From NCBI RefSeq assembly GCF_004364635.1, contig NZ_SOAX01000001.1, positions 372,001 to 436,000 on the forward strand: DNA of 64,000 nucleotides. The letters run 5' to 3'. Position numbers and translations under genes: made by a program. Source of the DNA: Halospina denitrificans (lineage in GTDB: Bacteria > Pseudomonadota > Gammaproteobacteria > Pseudomonadales > Oleiphilaceae). This document shows positions 8,131 through 17,534 of the stretch, one piece after another. Within the stretch, counting starts at the first letter, position 1. Each line of letters begins with the position of its first letter. A model generated the notes under the pieces. It was not told the origin of the DNA, did no database searches, and saw nothing but the letters and a program-made list of their open reading frames with translations.

Positions 8131-9510
8131 TCACAATTCGTCCGCATGCCGTTTCATGTAGTCTCGCGTTGCTTCCATAACCCGAGGGGACATAACCAGT
8201 GTGGCGATCATTGTGGGTATGGCCATCAGGGCGTAGCCGGTCGTGATCAGGAAGATAACCGCTTCGATGGAGGCCACGGCACCCACCACGATCAGCGCCA
8301 CATAGAAGTACTTGTACCAGTCCTGGTGTTCCGCGCCGATCATGAAGCCCAGCGCCTTGGCACCGTAATACCAGAAGGTGAACATGGTGCTCATGCTGAA
8401 GATCACGATCAGCACCATGATGATCCAGGGCCCGAAGATACCCAGGGCATCCCCGAAGGCCCGGGCCGTGAGGGCGGCGCCGGCCACATCGGATCCGGCC
8501 TCCCAGGTGCCGGTGGCCAGAAGCACCAGCGCGGTCAGGGTGCACACGATGAGGGTATCGATCACGGGGCCCATCATGGCGACCAGTCCCTCGCGGACAG
8601 GCTCCCGGGTCTGGGCCGCACCGTGCGCCATGACCTCGGTGCCGATCCCCGCTTCATTGGAGAAGGCCCCCTGACGGACCCCGGTAATCACCACACCCAT
8701 GAAGCTGCCTGCAGCCATGCCCGAGAGGTCGGTCTCGAAGGCGTGGGTGAAAATTGAGGCGATGGCACCGGGGACGGCTGGCGCATTAATCACAAGAATC
8801 AGCACGGCGCAGGCCAGGTAGACGATCACCATGCCGGGCACCAGCTTCGCGGCGGTTGCCCCGACGCGCTGGATGCCACCGAAGATAACCACCCCGACAA
8901 TCGCGGCAATCAGAATGCCGAACCAGAGGTTGAAGGTGCCGGCCTGCTGCTCGTTGATGACGCCTTCGGGAATCAGCACCGCCTCGCGCACAGCCTCTGT
9001 CAACTGGTTGATCTGGAAAATCGGCAGTGTGCCCACCAGCGCCGCGATGCAGAAAAAGAACGCCAGCGGCAGCCACTTACTCCCCAGCCCCTCACGGATC
9101 ATGTACATGGGGCCGCCCTGGACCTGCCCCAGGCTGTCCTTTCCGCGGTACATGATGGACAGGGTGCAGGTGAAGAACTTGGTGGCGACGCCCACCAGGG
9201 CCGTGATCCACATCCAGAAGACCGCGCTGGGTCCGCCGTAACTCACCGCAAAGGCCACCCCTGCGATGTTACCCAGACCCAGGGTGCCGGAGAGTGCGGC
9301 GCAGAGCGCCTGGAAATGGCTGATGTCGCCGGGATCACTGGGGTCGTCGTAACGGCCTCGCAGAATGGCGATGGCGTGCCCGAAGTGGCGGTAGGGCAGT
9401 GCTCGCGAAAGCACCAGGAAGAAGAGTCCGCCACCCACCATCAGGATGATCAGTGGCGGCCCCCACAGGAAGTCCGACATTGCCTTGAACACGGATTCGA
9501 GCGTTTCCAT
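8131..9510 (-). CDS. Sodium:alanine/glycine symporter family protein (AGCS)
   Basis: A 459-residue inner-membrane symporter. The N-terminal region with GDISHFQALCAALSGTLGLG followed by NIAGVAFAVSYGGPSAVFWM is characteristic of AGCS/DAACS alanine-sodium symporters. The motif EAGIGTEVMAHGAA and a GGPMYMIREGLG stretch also fit. These proteins import alanine or glycine with Na+ (some with H+), in keeping with a saline habitat. The gene is the last of three on the minus strand, with 68 bp to the MFS gene upstream. Substrate specificity cannot be read from the sequence. Confidence 0.88.
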   Translation of the reverse strand: METLESVFKAMSDFLWGPPLIILMVGGGLFFLVLSRALPYRHFGHAIAILRGRYDDPSDPGDISHFQALCAALSGTLGLGNIAGVAFAVSYGGPSAVFWMWITALVGVATKFFTCTLSIMYRGKDSLGQVQGGPMYMIREGLGSKWLPLAFFFCIAALVGTLPIFQINQLTEAVREAVLIPEGVINEQQAGTFNLWFGILIAAIVGVVIFGGIQRVGATAAKLVPGMVIVYLACAVLILVINAPAVPGAIASIFTHAFETDLSGMAAGSFMGVVITGVRQGAFSNEAGIGTEVMAHGAAQTREPVREGLVAMMGPVIDTLIVCTLTALVLLATGTWEAGSDVAGAALTARAFGDALGIFGPWIIMVLIVIFSMSTMFTFWYYGAKALGFMIGAEHQDWYKYFYVALIVVGAVASIEAVIFLITTGYALMAIPTMIATLVMSPRVMEATRDYMKRHADEL

Positions 9511-9578
9511 GCTGCCTCCCTGAGCCGGCTCTCAAGATGCAGAAGCTAACGGAACTGCAGCACAGGGGGTGTCCACTG

Positions 9579-10799
9579 TCAATGCTCGGGCTGTGCGGGG
9601 CCATGGGGGGCGGCCAGCACCAGTATCGAGGTCGTTACGGCGATGCCCGCGAAGATGAGACCAAGCCCGGAAGGCGTAATGCCGGCATCCAGGGCCAGGC
9701 CGGCCAGAATTGGCGAGGTGGCGGTAGACAGCACCATGGCCGCGTGGGCTAGGGAGCGGATAGCGCCGATATGGCGGACGCCGTAACGCTCCGGCCAGAG
9801 CGCATTGCCGGCTGTACCGGCAAAGCCCTGACTCATACCGGTGAGACCGAGGTAGATAAAGGGCGTCCAGGGGGAATTGGTGGTGGCCATGATTACCAGC
9901 CCCGTGATCATCGGGTAGAGACCAACCGCCAGCGCCTTGCCCGCACCGACACGGTCCACCAGGGGGCCGGCCAGGAAGAGCGTCAGGAAGTGGCCCAGCG
10001 CATAGCCGGAGAATGCCAGGGAGATCCGTTCCAGTGACCAGTCCCGGACTTCGGCAATCGCCGTCTGGTGGAAGAGAATAGCGGTCACCGTGAAGGGAAC
10101 GGTCAGCGCCCCCGGCAGCACCATGTAAAGGCCGGGATCGCGCACTGCCTGGGCGCGTGTCATTCCCTTATCGGCCGTGCCGTCCGTCTGCTGGGCGCCG
10201 ACTTCGCTGGGTAGAGGTGCTCCCCGTGACAGCCACCGCATGCCCGGCAGGGCAATGAGCAGCAAAAAAGCTGCCGCCGCCAGCCAGGGTGTGCGCCAGC
10301 CATAGGCCGCCAGGATCAGACCGCCAGCGGCGGGCAGAACGGCCTCGGCCAGCGGCATCCCCGAGACGGTCAATGCCATGACCTTCCCCCGATCCTTCTC
10401 GAAATAGCGGCTCGCCGCAGTGAAACCGATGTGGCTCATCATCCCCTGACCGCCGAGACGACCCAGGAAAAAGCCCGGGATGAGGAAGAGCCAGTGGCTG
10501 GCAAAGCCCAGAACCAGACAGCTTGCAGTCAGAAGCGCAAAAGCCAGTGTGGCGCAGGAAGACAGGGACCAGCGATCGACGATGGTGCCGATCTTCAGGA
10601 GCATCAGCGCGGAACCGAGGGTCGCAAGACTGTAGACCGTCCCGTAGTCCGCATTGCTGAGATTGAAATCCGCGCGAATACCGCTGCCGAAAACGGAAAT
10701 GAAAAAGGTCTGTCCGAACCCTGAAAAGGCGGTCGCCAGGAACGCAAACAGCGCCAGTGCAGGGTTGGTGCGGATGAAGCGTGGCAGATAGACGGACAC
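9579..10799 (-). CDS. Major facilitator superfamily transporter
   Basis: A 406-residue polytopic membrane protein with about twelve hydrophobic segments and the MFS layout of two six-helix halves. An acidic motif (KIGTIVDRWS) between helices 2 and 3 corresponds to the loop 2-3 signature, and LAGPLVDRVGAGKAL is its repeat in the second half. The start is a GTG at 10799 with GGAG a few bases upstream. It is preceded by 80 bp and the COG3044-type ATPase on the same strand. It is not of the NarK type, and I cannot assign a substrate. Confidence 0.8.
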   Translation of the reverse strand: MSVYLPRFIRTNPALALFAFLATAFSGFGQTFFISVFGSGIRADFNLSNADYGTVYSLATLGSALMLLKIGTIVDRWSLSSCATLAFALLTASCLVLGFASHWLFLIPGFFLGRLGGQGMMSHIGFTAASRYFEKDRGKVMALTVSGMPLAEAVLPAAGGLILAAYGWRTPWLAAAAFLLLIALPGMRWLSRGAPLPSEVGAQQTDGTADKGMTRAQAVRDPGLYMVLPGALTVPFTVTAILFHQTAIAEVRDWSLERISLAFSGYALGHFLTLFLAGPLVDRVGAGKALAVGLYPMITGLVIMATTNSPWTPFIYLGLTGMSQGFAGTAGNALWPERYGVRHIGAIRSLAHAAMVLSTATSPILAGLALDAGITPSGLGLIFAGIAVTTSILVLAAPHGPAQPEH

Positions 10800-10879
10800 A
10801 ATGAACTCCGGATCATGGCAGAGGGCGCCATGATAATGATCCGGAAACCGTTATTACAGGGTGGTTCAGCCCCGGGCTG

Positions 10880-12580
10880 TCACTGGCCGGTGGGCTGAAA
10901 CCCGGTCTGACGCAGCCGGTTCAGGGCCGCCATGACCTCAAAGACACGGGGCAGGGCCAGATCGCCATCCGGCCGGGCACTGATGGTCCGGAGGCCCGCC
11001 TCAAGCCGTTCCTCAATGGTCGTTCCCGGTTGCTCCAGCGTTTTCCCTTCCGAGGCAAGCCGCGCCAGCAGCAGCCCGATGGCCCGGACCTGGGAGCTGT
11101 CGGCAATCTGTTCCACCGCCCTGAGGTCCACGTCGTCGCGCCCGAAAACCAGGGTGTCCATGCCGCGGGCCTGTACCTTCTGTTTGCCCGGCTTGGTTTC
11201 CGGGTTGAGCCGCTGGCAGGCCAGACGCCTGGGGTGCGGACGGGCCAGGGGTTCCGTGGCTTCCTGTTGGCGGCCTGTGGTGTACTCGGCGGCGATCCCG
11301 TGTGCCTCGGAGGTGACATCGTAGGCGCCATAATCCTGCATCTGGATGACCGTATCGGCGCAGTCGAAGTAGTCCCCGGAGCCGCCCATCACCAGAATGG
11401 TGGCCACGTCCACTTCATCGCGAAGCTGGCGGATGCGGTCGACAAAGGGGGTGATGGGCTCGTGTTCCCGGGCCACCAGCGCCTGCATGCGCCGGTCCCG
11501 GATCATGAAGTTGGTGGCGGATGTGTCCTCGTCCACCAGCAGCGTCTCAGCCCCGGCCTCCAGGCTTTCCTGCAGCGCCGCCGCCTGGCTCGTCGACCCG
11601 GACGCCATTTCCGTGGAGAAATCCACCGTGGTCTTTCCGAAAGGCAGGCGGTTGATGTAGGGGGACAGGTCCATGTTGTGAACCGCACGGCCATCCTCGG
11701 CCCGGATCTTGACGGCGGATGGCTCCGTTACCACCTGTTCCCGGCCATCCCCGGGGATATGGTCGTAGACGCCCACACTGATCGCGGAAAGCAGCGTGGA
11801 TTTACCGTGAAAGCCGCCACCGACCACCAGCGTAATGCCTCGCGGTACCCCCATGCCGACCACGGTGCCGCTGTTGGGGGTATCGATCCGGACGGTCAGT
11901 GATTCCGGTGACTGGAAAGGGATGGCGTCCTTAAGCGGATGGTCATCAATGCCTGACTGGCGTGCGAGGATGGCGTCATTGCCAACAAAGGCCACCAGGT
12001 TACGGGCCGGCAGAGCCCGGCGCAGTGCTTCCTGGTCTTCCACGGCTGCCATGTGCCGCTCCAGGGCTTCCAGATCCAGACGCTGGGCGGTTGCTGCTTC
12101 AAGCACGGCCTCCGGCAGAAGGTCACAGATCAGCTTGCGTGCCTGATGACCCAGGATGGTGCGACCCCGGGCCGGGAGGTTAAGGGTCAGTCGAAGCTCA
12201 ACACCATGGTCCGTGAACAGAACGGCGGTCCGATCAAGAACGGTCTGTTGTCCGGCATCGATGCCCAGGGCTTTTTCGTCCCTGACCGCATCGCGAAAGG
12301 CCCTCGCAATGAAATCCCGGGCGGCCCGCTCCCGTGCGGGCGAACTGAAGACAGTCTGCGGGAGCTCCGCTGTCCTGCTGTCGACAATGGCCCGTATCCG
12401 GGAGGGCGCCGCGAAGGGGTCCGCCTGGACATGATCGACAACCAGTAACCAGCCCTCAAACGCGTACTCACCCAGAAGGCCCTTGTAGGCCTTGTAGCCC
12501 TTGCCATCAAGATCCGTGAGTGTACGTTCCAGCGGTGCCATCAGATGCTCCTTGTCAGTCGTGTTCCCAGTGTCATCCAT
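10880..12580 (-). CDS. Predicted ATPase of the ABC class (COG3044 / PF09818 type)
   Basis: A 566-residue soluble protein with no membrane-domain partner. The P-loop is GGGFHGKSTLL, in the middle of the chain (near residue 255). The later stretch ASGSTSQAAALQESLEAGAE followed by TLLVDEDTSATNFM resembles an ABC signature helix plus Walker B. This arrangement identifies the uncharacterised ABC_ATPase family (established family knowledge); its cellular role is not known. The C-terminal third is charged and may bind nucleic acid, but that is a guess. The gene is divergent from the channel-like gene at 12766. Confidence 0.82.
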   Translation of the reverse strand: MDDTGNTTDKEHLMAPLERTLTDLDGKGYKAYKGLLGEYAFEGWLLVVDHVQADPFAAPSRIRAIVDSRTAELPQTVFSSPARERAARDFIARAFRDAVRDEKALGIDAGQQTVLDRTAVLFTDHGVELRLTLNLPARGRTILGHQARKLICDLLPEAVLEAATAQRLDLEALERHMAAVEDQEALRRALPARNLVAFVGNDAILARQSGIDDHPLKDAIPFQSPESLTVRIDTPNSGTVVGMGVPRGITLVVGGGFHGKSTLLSAISVGVYDHIPGDGREQVVTEPSAVKIRAEDGRAVHNMDLSPYINRLPFGKTTVDFSTEMASGSTSQAAALQESLEAGAETLLVDEDTSATNFMIRDRRMQALVAREHEPITPFVDRIRQLRDEVDVATILVMGGSGDYFDCADTVIQMQDYGAYDVTSEAHGIAAEYTTGRQQEATEPLARPHPRRLACQRLNPETKPGKQKVQARGMDTLVFGRDDVDLRAVEQIADSSQVRAIGLLLARLASEGKTLEQPGTTIEERLEAGLRTISARPDGDLALPRVFEVMAALNRLRQTGFQPTGQ

Positions 12581-12765
12581 GCTAACAGTCCTGAGTGTTC
12601 AGAGGGTCTTACAGTTATCTGCCTGGGTTGAACTGTTGACCGGCATCATTGGTCTGCTGTGGATCATCGGTATATGCTCAGTAGTTGGGTCGAGTAGGCC
12701 GTCCGATCTCCAGCGCCCTGGAAGGGCTCATTTTTCTCAAAAGAAGTATATCTTCGGAGGCAAGT

Positions 12766-14292
12766 ATGGAAACTTGGTCGGATTTTGGGCAGTTCATTGC
12801 CCAATATGGGCTGAACGTCCTGGCGGCTATTGTCATTCTCGTAGTCGGTTGGATCATTGCCTGGGTGCTATCCGCGCTTGTTGGGCGTGGCCTTAAGCAC
12901 ACATCCATTCACGAGCGTATAGCAGAACATGTTGCCGGAGATGAAACCGGCGCGGTGCAGATCGAAAACTGGACGAAACGGCTGGTTTTCGCCGTTCTGA
13001 TGCTTTTCGTTCTGATCGCTGTATTCGAAGCCCTTCTGCTTCAGTCGGTTACCGGGCCCCTCAGCGAAATGCTGACTGTGGTGCTGGATTACATCCCCCG
13101 TATTGCCGGCGCGTTGGTATTGATCCTTCTGGCATGGGGACTGGCCACCCTGTTACGTGCCGTATTGAGCCGAAGCATTGGCGCCATGCGCCTGGACGAG
13201 CGCTTGAACGAAACGACTGAAATCACCCACCAGGGCCCTACCCTGGCGCAGACAATATCCAATACGGTTTACTGGCTCGTCTTTCTGCTGTTTCTGCCTG
13301 CCGTGCTGGGCGCGCTTGAACTCCAGGGGTTGCTTGCCCCGGTTGAGACCATGCTCCAGAAGATCCTGAATTATCTGCCCAACATCGCGGTTGCCGCACT
13401 GATCTTCGTTATTGGCTGGCTGGCGGCGCGCTTTGTGCGACGCATTGTGACCCAGTTTCTTGAGGCCGGACGCGTCAACACCCTGGCGGAACGCTACGGC
13501 ATGACACGCGCGCTGGGAGACAACTATTCCGCCGCCCAGGCCGTGGGCACCATCGTCTACATTCTGATTCTCCTGCCGGTGGTGGTTGCCGGGCTCCATG
13601 CCCTGCAGCTGGATGCACTGACAAACCCGGTCCAGAACGTGCTGGCGATCATACTCGACGCCATTCCCGCAATCTTCGCCGCCGCCGTACTGGTGACGCT
13701 GGCGTATTTCGTGGGCCGGTTTGTATCGGGATTGATCGCGGAGCTGCTGGGCGCCACAAGTTTCGATCGCCAGATGCAGAAGCTTGGCGTCAGAACCGAA
13801 CAGGTTGAAGAGACCGGCGGCCGGACGCCGTCACAGCTGGTTGGCTCCCTCACCCTGATCGCGATCATGCTGTTCGCTGCCATGGAAGCGCTGTCACTGC
13901 TGCAGTTCGAGCACGTCGCGGTTCTGATTGCCGATATGCTGATGTTCTTCGGCCAGGTTCTGGTGGGTCTGATCGTCATTGGCCTCGGCTTCTTCCTGGC
14001 CAACCTGGCGGGCAACACCATTCGCGCCAACGCCTCGCAGTACGCCGAGCGCCTGGCGCTGATTGCCCGCGTCGCGATCATCGCCCTTGCAATCGCCATG
14101 GGCCTGAACCAGATGGGCTTTGGCGAGGAGATCATCAACCTGGCCTTCGGTCTCGTTCTGGGTTCCGTTGCGGTTGCCGCGGCCATTGCCTTTGGCCTGG
14201 GTGGCCGGGATCTGGCGGCGCGCGAGCTTGAGAACTGGCGTGGCGGAGGCTCGAAGTCGTCTTCGGGCAGCACCCGTAAGAAGTCGACCTAA
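12766..14292 (+). CDS. Mechanosensitive-channel-like protein with repeated conserved TM helices
   Basis: A 508-residue membrane protein. The ATG at 12766 was chosen for its CGGAGG at 12755-12760; an in-frame ATG at 12685 lacks such a site. The protein contains at least four copies of the conserved TM-helix motif of the MscS superfamily (PF05552 type): a hydrophobic helix opening with L-x-x-(I/L)-P-x-I, as in LDYIPRIAGALVL, LNYLPNIAVAALIF and LDAIPAIFAAAVL, ending in a small basic loop. The C-terminus is a Gly/Arg/Ser/Lys tail. It is about twice the length of single-repeat relatives such as CmpX. It probably contributes to osmotic or envelope-stress responses. A strong terminator follows. Confidence 0.75.
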   Translation: METWSDFGQFIAQYGLNVLAAIVILVVGWIIAWVLSALVGRGLKHTSIHERIAEHVAGDETGAVQIENWTKRLVFAVLMLFVLIAVFEALLLQSVTGPLSEMLTVVLDYIPRIAGALVLILLAWGLATLLRAVLSRSIGAMRLDERLNETTEITHQGPTLAQTISNTVYWLVFLLFLPAVLGALELQGLLAPVETMLQKILNYLPNIAVAALIFVIGWLAARFVRRIVTQFLEAGRVNTLAERYGMTRALGDNYSAAQAVGTIVYILILLPVVVAGLHALQLDALTNPVQNVLAIILDAIPAIFAAAVLVTLAYFVGRFVSGLIAELLGATSFDRQMQKLGVRTEQVEETGGRTPSQLVGSLTLIAIMLFAAMEALSLLQFEHVAVLIADMLMFFGQVLVGLIVIGLGFFLANLAGNTIRANASQYAERLALIARVAIIALAIAMGLNQMGFGEEIINLAFGLVLGSVAVAAAIAFGLGGRDLAARELENWRGGGSKSSSGSTRKKST

Positions 14293-14316
14293 CCGCCTCA
14301 CCCGCACTCCGTTACA

Positions 14317-14339
14317 GGGCCCCTCCAGGGGCCCTTTTT
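14317..14339 (+). terminator. Rho-independent terminator
   Basis: A perfect 7-bp GC stem (GGGCCCC paired with GGGGCCC, loop TCCA) is followed by five T residues, 25 bp after the channel-like gene. Confidence 0.9.
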
Positions 14340-14445
14340 CATGAATAGTCTGGTGGATCTACAAGTCCGGTGATCAGGCTCTGCTGTGGAAGCATATGGC
14401 CGCCTTGGGGTATGGTTGCCTTTTCCCCGCAGCGAGGAGGCGTGA

Positions 14446-15000
14446 GTGAAGCGGATCTGTGTCTACTGTGGTTCACGATCGGGGCGCGGAGCCGGCTATA
14501 CGGAGGCAGCCGCAGCGCTTTCGGATGCGCTTTGCAACCGGGATCTGGGGCTGGTTTATGGCGGCGCCTCGGTCGGGATGATGGGGACAGTTGCGGATGG
14601 CGTGCTTGCGCGCGGCGGCGAGGCCATTGGCGTTATCCCGGAGTCGCTGGTGAGTCAGGAGGTGGCGCATCAGGGATTGAGTGAGCTGATTGTCACGCCG
14701 GATATGCACGAGCGTAAAAAGGTGATGGCGGATAGGGCCGATGGGTTCATTGCCATGCCGGGCGGCCTGGGAACACTGGAAGAACTGTTTGAGATACTGA
14801 CCTGGGCCCAGCTGCGTTTCCACGCCAAGCCCTGTGGCCTTCTGAACGTCAACGGCTACTATGACTCCCTGGTTGCGTTCCTGGATAACGCTGTCTCGGA
14901 GGGGTTTATTCACCCCGACCATCGCGCGTTTCTCAAGGTGGCTGATGACCCTGCTGCGCTTCTTGAGATGCTTGGTTTCCAGGCGCCCGAGCCGCGTTGA
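14446..15000 (+). CDS. LOG family protein (TIGR00730, Rossmann-fold nucleotide hydrolase)
   Basis: A 184-residue protein starting at GTG 14446 with GAGGAGG at 14434-14440. It has the family hallmark PGGLGTLEELFE (about residues 105-116), which binds the phosphate and carries the catalytic Glu, plus an N-terminal CVYCGSRSG segment and LVYGGASVGMMGTVAD. LOG proteins hydrolyse nucleoside 5-prime-monophosphates of the cytokinin riboside type to base and ribose 5-phosphate; several bacterial relatives act on AMP. The gene lies 32 bp before the methyltransferase on the same strand. Confidence 0.88.
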   Translation: MKRICVYCGSRSGRGAGYTEAAAALSDALCNRDLGLVYGGASVGMMGTVADGVLARGGEAIGVIPESLVSQEVAHQGLSELIVTPDMHERKKVMADRADGFIAMPGGLGTLEELFEILTWAQLRFHAKPCGLLNVNGYYDSLVAFLDNAVSEGFIHPDHRAFLKVADDPAALLEMLGFQAPEPR

Positions 15001-15032
15001 GAACCTTTGTTCAATGATTGAGGGTAACGCCC

Positions 15033-15689
15033 ATGGATCACCAGTTCTGGCACAATATCTGGACCGAGAGAAAGATCGGCTTCCACCGCAGTGATGTACA
15101 CCCGATGCTGACCCGACACTGGTCGGGGATTGCCCGGTCCTCTGCTGCTGTCCTTGTCCCACTCTGCGGCAAGACCCTGGACATGGCCTGGCTTGCGGAG
15201 CAGGGCCACAGGGTGGTGGGGGTGGAACTCGATGAGCGCGCGGTCAGCGAGTATTTCCAGGAGCGTCAGACAACCCCGTCCGAGCAGACCCGGACAGACG
15301 GTCTGGAAGAGCGTCATGCGGATGGCGTCAGTATCGTGGTGGGCGATTTTTTCCGCTTCCGCCCCGAAGAGCCCTTCGAGCTTTTTTACGACCGAGCGGC
15401 GTTGGTGGCCCTGCCAGAAGCGATGCGCCGGAACTACCTGCGATTTCTGGCCTCGTTGATCGTGGAGGGTGGGCAAGGCCTGCTGATCACTTTCGAGTAT
15501 CCGGAAGACTGCATGAACGGCCCTCCGTTCAGTATTCCCCGGGATGAGGTCCAGGGCCAGCCCTGGTTCTCGGTGGAGACGCTCGAGCGTGAGGATGTGA
15601 TTGAGGTTTATGACCATCTGAGGGAGGCCGGGGTCCATTACCTGATCGAGACGGCCTACCGCCTGACCCGCAATGAACACCCGGTGTAG
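15033..15689 (+). CDS. tpm: Thiopurine S-methyltransferase (TPMT family)
   Basis: A 218-residue S-adenosylmethionine-dependent methyltransferase. The ATG at 15033 gives the typical beginning MDHQFWHNIWTERKIGFH; an upstream in-frame ATG at 15018 adds five atypical residues. LVPLCGKTLDMAWLAEQGH is the characteristic SAM-binding segment of bacterial TPMT, and VVGVELDERAV follows. Bacterial members methylate thiopurines and can methylate selenite or tellurite, which may be their physiological value. The protein is cytoplasmic and probably monomeric. It converges on tpx with only 3 bp between the genes. Confidence 0.9.
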   Translation: MDHQFWHNIWTERKIGFHRSDVHPMLTRHWSGIARSSAAVLVPLCGKTLDMAWLAEQGHRVVGVELDERAVSEYFQERQTTPSEQTRTDGLEERHADGVSIVVGDFFRFRPEEPFELFYDRAALVALPEAMRRNYLRFLASLIVEGGQGLLITFEYPEDCMNGPPFSIPRDEVQGQPWFSVETLEREDVIEVYDHLREAGVHYLIETAYRLTRNEHPV

Positions 15690-15692
15690 GGG

Positions 15693-16190
15693 TTACAGCG
15701 CGTTTATCGCGGCCTGATAGTCCGGCTCCTCGCCGATTTCCGGAACCAGCTGGCTGTGCAGGACCTGGTTGTTCTCATCCAGTACGACAACCGCCCGTGC
15801 ACAGAGGCCACTGAAGGGCCCGCCTTCGAGCGCTACCCCATAGTCATGGCGGAAACGGTCGTTACGGAAACACGAGAGCGTGACCACGTTATCCAATCCT
15901 TCCGCCCCGCAGAAACGGGCGGTGGCAAATGGCAGGTCCGCGGAGATGACGAGGACCACGGTATTATCCAGGTTGCCTGCCTTTTCATTGAAGGTCCGCG
16001 TGGACGCAGCACAGACACCGGTGTCGATGCTGGGGATAATGTTGAGTACCTTGCGCTTGCCCTGCCACTGGGAAAGGGACACATCCTCCATGTCGCCGTT
16101 GGTGAGTGTGAAGTCGGGAGCGCTTTCGCCCTTCTGAGGCAGGGCCCCCGCGACTTCCACCGGATTACCGCCCAATGTTACCTGTGCCAT
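15693..16190 (-). CDS. tpx: Thiol peroxidase Tpx (atypical 2-Cys peroxiredoxin)
   Basis: A 165-residue peroxiredoxin. The peroxidatic cysteine is in [18 protein letters not shown] and the resolving cysteine in [11 protein letters not shown], the pair typical of Tpx. The N-terminus [15 protein letters not shown] also matches. It reduces H2O2 and alkyl hydroperoxides using thioredoxin; a trxA gene is present at 56657. The start has GGAGC just upstream. The long gap upstream probably carries its promoter. Confidence 0.95.
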   Translation of the reverse strand: MAQVTLGGNPVEVAGALPQKGESAPDFTLTNGDMEDVSLSQWQGKRKVLNIIPSIDTGVCAASTRTFNEKAGNLDNTVVLVISADLPFATARFCGAEGLDNVVTLSCFRNDRFRHDYGVALEGGPFSGLCARAVVVLDENNQVLHSQLVPEIGEEPDYQAAINAL

Positions 16191-16535
16191 GTTCTGCTCC
16201 TTTTTCGGTTACGGGTTTATCCCGTTCAGGGATACGACCGGAACTGTCGCCGGGTTCAGGGATGGAACCGGCTGCCTGACGTCTTCCTGCACCGTGCCTG
16301 AGAGGTGGAAGGACGTCCACACCAATACCAGGCCAACCAGAGCAGTGCCCGCGCCACTGATGTTCACATTCGACAAAACGTTGTGGCTATGTTGCTGGAT
16401 GTAAAAAAATTTGAATAGCTAACCAAAATTGGTGTTGGAACTGGTAAATTCCGCACACGTAAAAACCGCTCCAGCTGTGTCCGGTCCCCTGTAAGGAGTG
16501 GTTTGTCGTTGCCAACCGGGTCTGGAAGAGGATTG
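16191..16535. other. Divergent intergenic region between tpx and the cyclase gene
   Basis: The 345 bp hold the weak small frame described at 16209-16367. The rest (16380-16520) is AT-richer than the surroundings, including a run of seven A at 16403-16409. That is consistent with promoters for tpx and the PAS-GGDEF gene, but I could not place -35 and -10 boxes with confidence. Confidence 0.4.
16209..16367 (-). CDS. Possible 52-residue membrane-anchored small protein
   Basis: A GTG-initiated frame runs from 16367 to TAA at 16209, ending 18 bases before the tpx start. It would encode 52 residues with one hydrophobic segment near the start (TALVGLVLVWTSFHLSG), followed by a proline-rich tail. 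Third codon positions are mostly G or C, like its neighbours. No Shine-Dalgarno sequence is visible before the GTG, so it may be chance. I recognise no family. Confidence 0.25.
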   Translation of the reverse strand: MNISGAGTALVGLVLVWTSFHLSGTVQEDVRQPVPSLNPATVPVVSLNGINP

Positions 16536-17465
16536 ATGCAGGATCTGAAAAGTGGCGAGTCAATGAGCGAGGTGTCCGCACTGCGAACCGTCCTCGATAA
16601 TCTGGATGCCCTGGTCTACGTCTCCGATTTCGACACCTTCGACGTTCTCTATATGAACGCTTATGGTCGAAGAGTCTGGGGGGAGCCCGCAGGGCGAAAG
16701 TGCTGGGAAGTGCTTCAGGGCGGTGATGGTCCCTGCGCCTTCTGTAACAATTATCGGCTCAGAGACGAGGCGGGCAATCCCCTGGAACCCGATGTCTGGG
16801 AGTTCCGGAATTCCCTGGACGGTCGTTGGTACCAATGCAGGGATCAGGCCATCTATTGGACGGACGGCCGGCTTGTGCGCCTGGAGGTCGCCACCGACAT
16901 TACACGGCGCAAGGAGATGGAGCAGGAGCTGGAGGATGCTCATCAGCGGGCTGAAGCCCAGGCAAGACGTGATGAGTTGACCGGTATGCCCAATCGCCGC
17001 GCCTTTTTCGAACTGGGCGATAAATTCCTCGCGCAATTCAGACGCAACGGCAATCCCATGTCGTTGATGATGATTGACCTCGATCATTTCAAGCAAATCA
17101 ACGATGAGTATGGGCACAAGGCGGGTGACGAGGTTCTGCGGTCTGTTGCCGGTATTCTCGAACGTGAGCTGCGTGCCGCGGATGTTGCCGCACGTCTGGG
17201 CGGTGAAGAATTTGTGGTTCTGCTTGCGGATACAGATGCAGGGCAGGCAATGCGGTGCGCCGAGCGCCTGCTCAGGGCCCTCGAGGAGGAGTCCACGCGG
17301 GACACCAGTCTGGCAGTGGGCGTGACCGCAAGCTGCGGCATCGCATCACTGTCTGATTCAACTGAGGATCTGTTTGAACTGCTCCGGCATGCGGATCATG
17401 CGATGTACAGGGCAAAGGCCAAGGGGCGGAATTGCGCTGAAATACTGGCGCCAATTCAAACCTGA
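16536..17465 (+). CDS. PAS domain diguanylate cyclase
   Basis: A 309-residue soluble signalling protein. Residues 18-130 form a PAS domain of the type with cysteines 56, 67 and 70 (CWEVLQGGDGPCAFC). Residues 145-305 form a GGDEF domain with the active-site motif GGEEF at 222-226 and an intact product-inhibition I-site RAAD at 213-216. It should condense two GTP into cyclic di-GMP. A coiled-coil linker (EMEQELEDAHQRAEAQ) joins the domains. The ATG at 16536 was chosen for AAGAGG just upstream; TTG 16503 and ATG 16563 are alternatives. The PAS ligand is unknown. Confidence 0.88.
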   Translation: MQDLKSGESMSEVSALRTVLDNLDALVYVSDFDTFDVLYMNAYGRRVWGEPAGRKCWEVLQGGDGPCAFCNNYRLRDEAGNPLEPDVWEFRNSLDGRWYQCRDQAIYWTDGRLVRLEVATDITRRKEMEQELEDAHQRAEAQARRDELTGMPNRRAFFELGDKFLAQFRRNGNPMSLMMIDLDHFKQINDEYGHKAGDEVLRSVAGILERELRAADVAARLGGEEFVVLLADTDAGQAMRCAERLLRALEEESTRDTSLAVGVTASCGIASLSDSTEDLFELLRHADHAMYRAKAKGRNCAEILAPIQT

Positions 17466-17534
17466 AGCCCTTGCCCGTGAATTCAAGGTGCAGTGTTATC
17501 CTTCCAGTCGTTTTCAACGTTTAAGGATGCTTCC

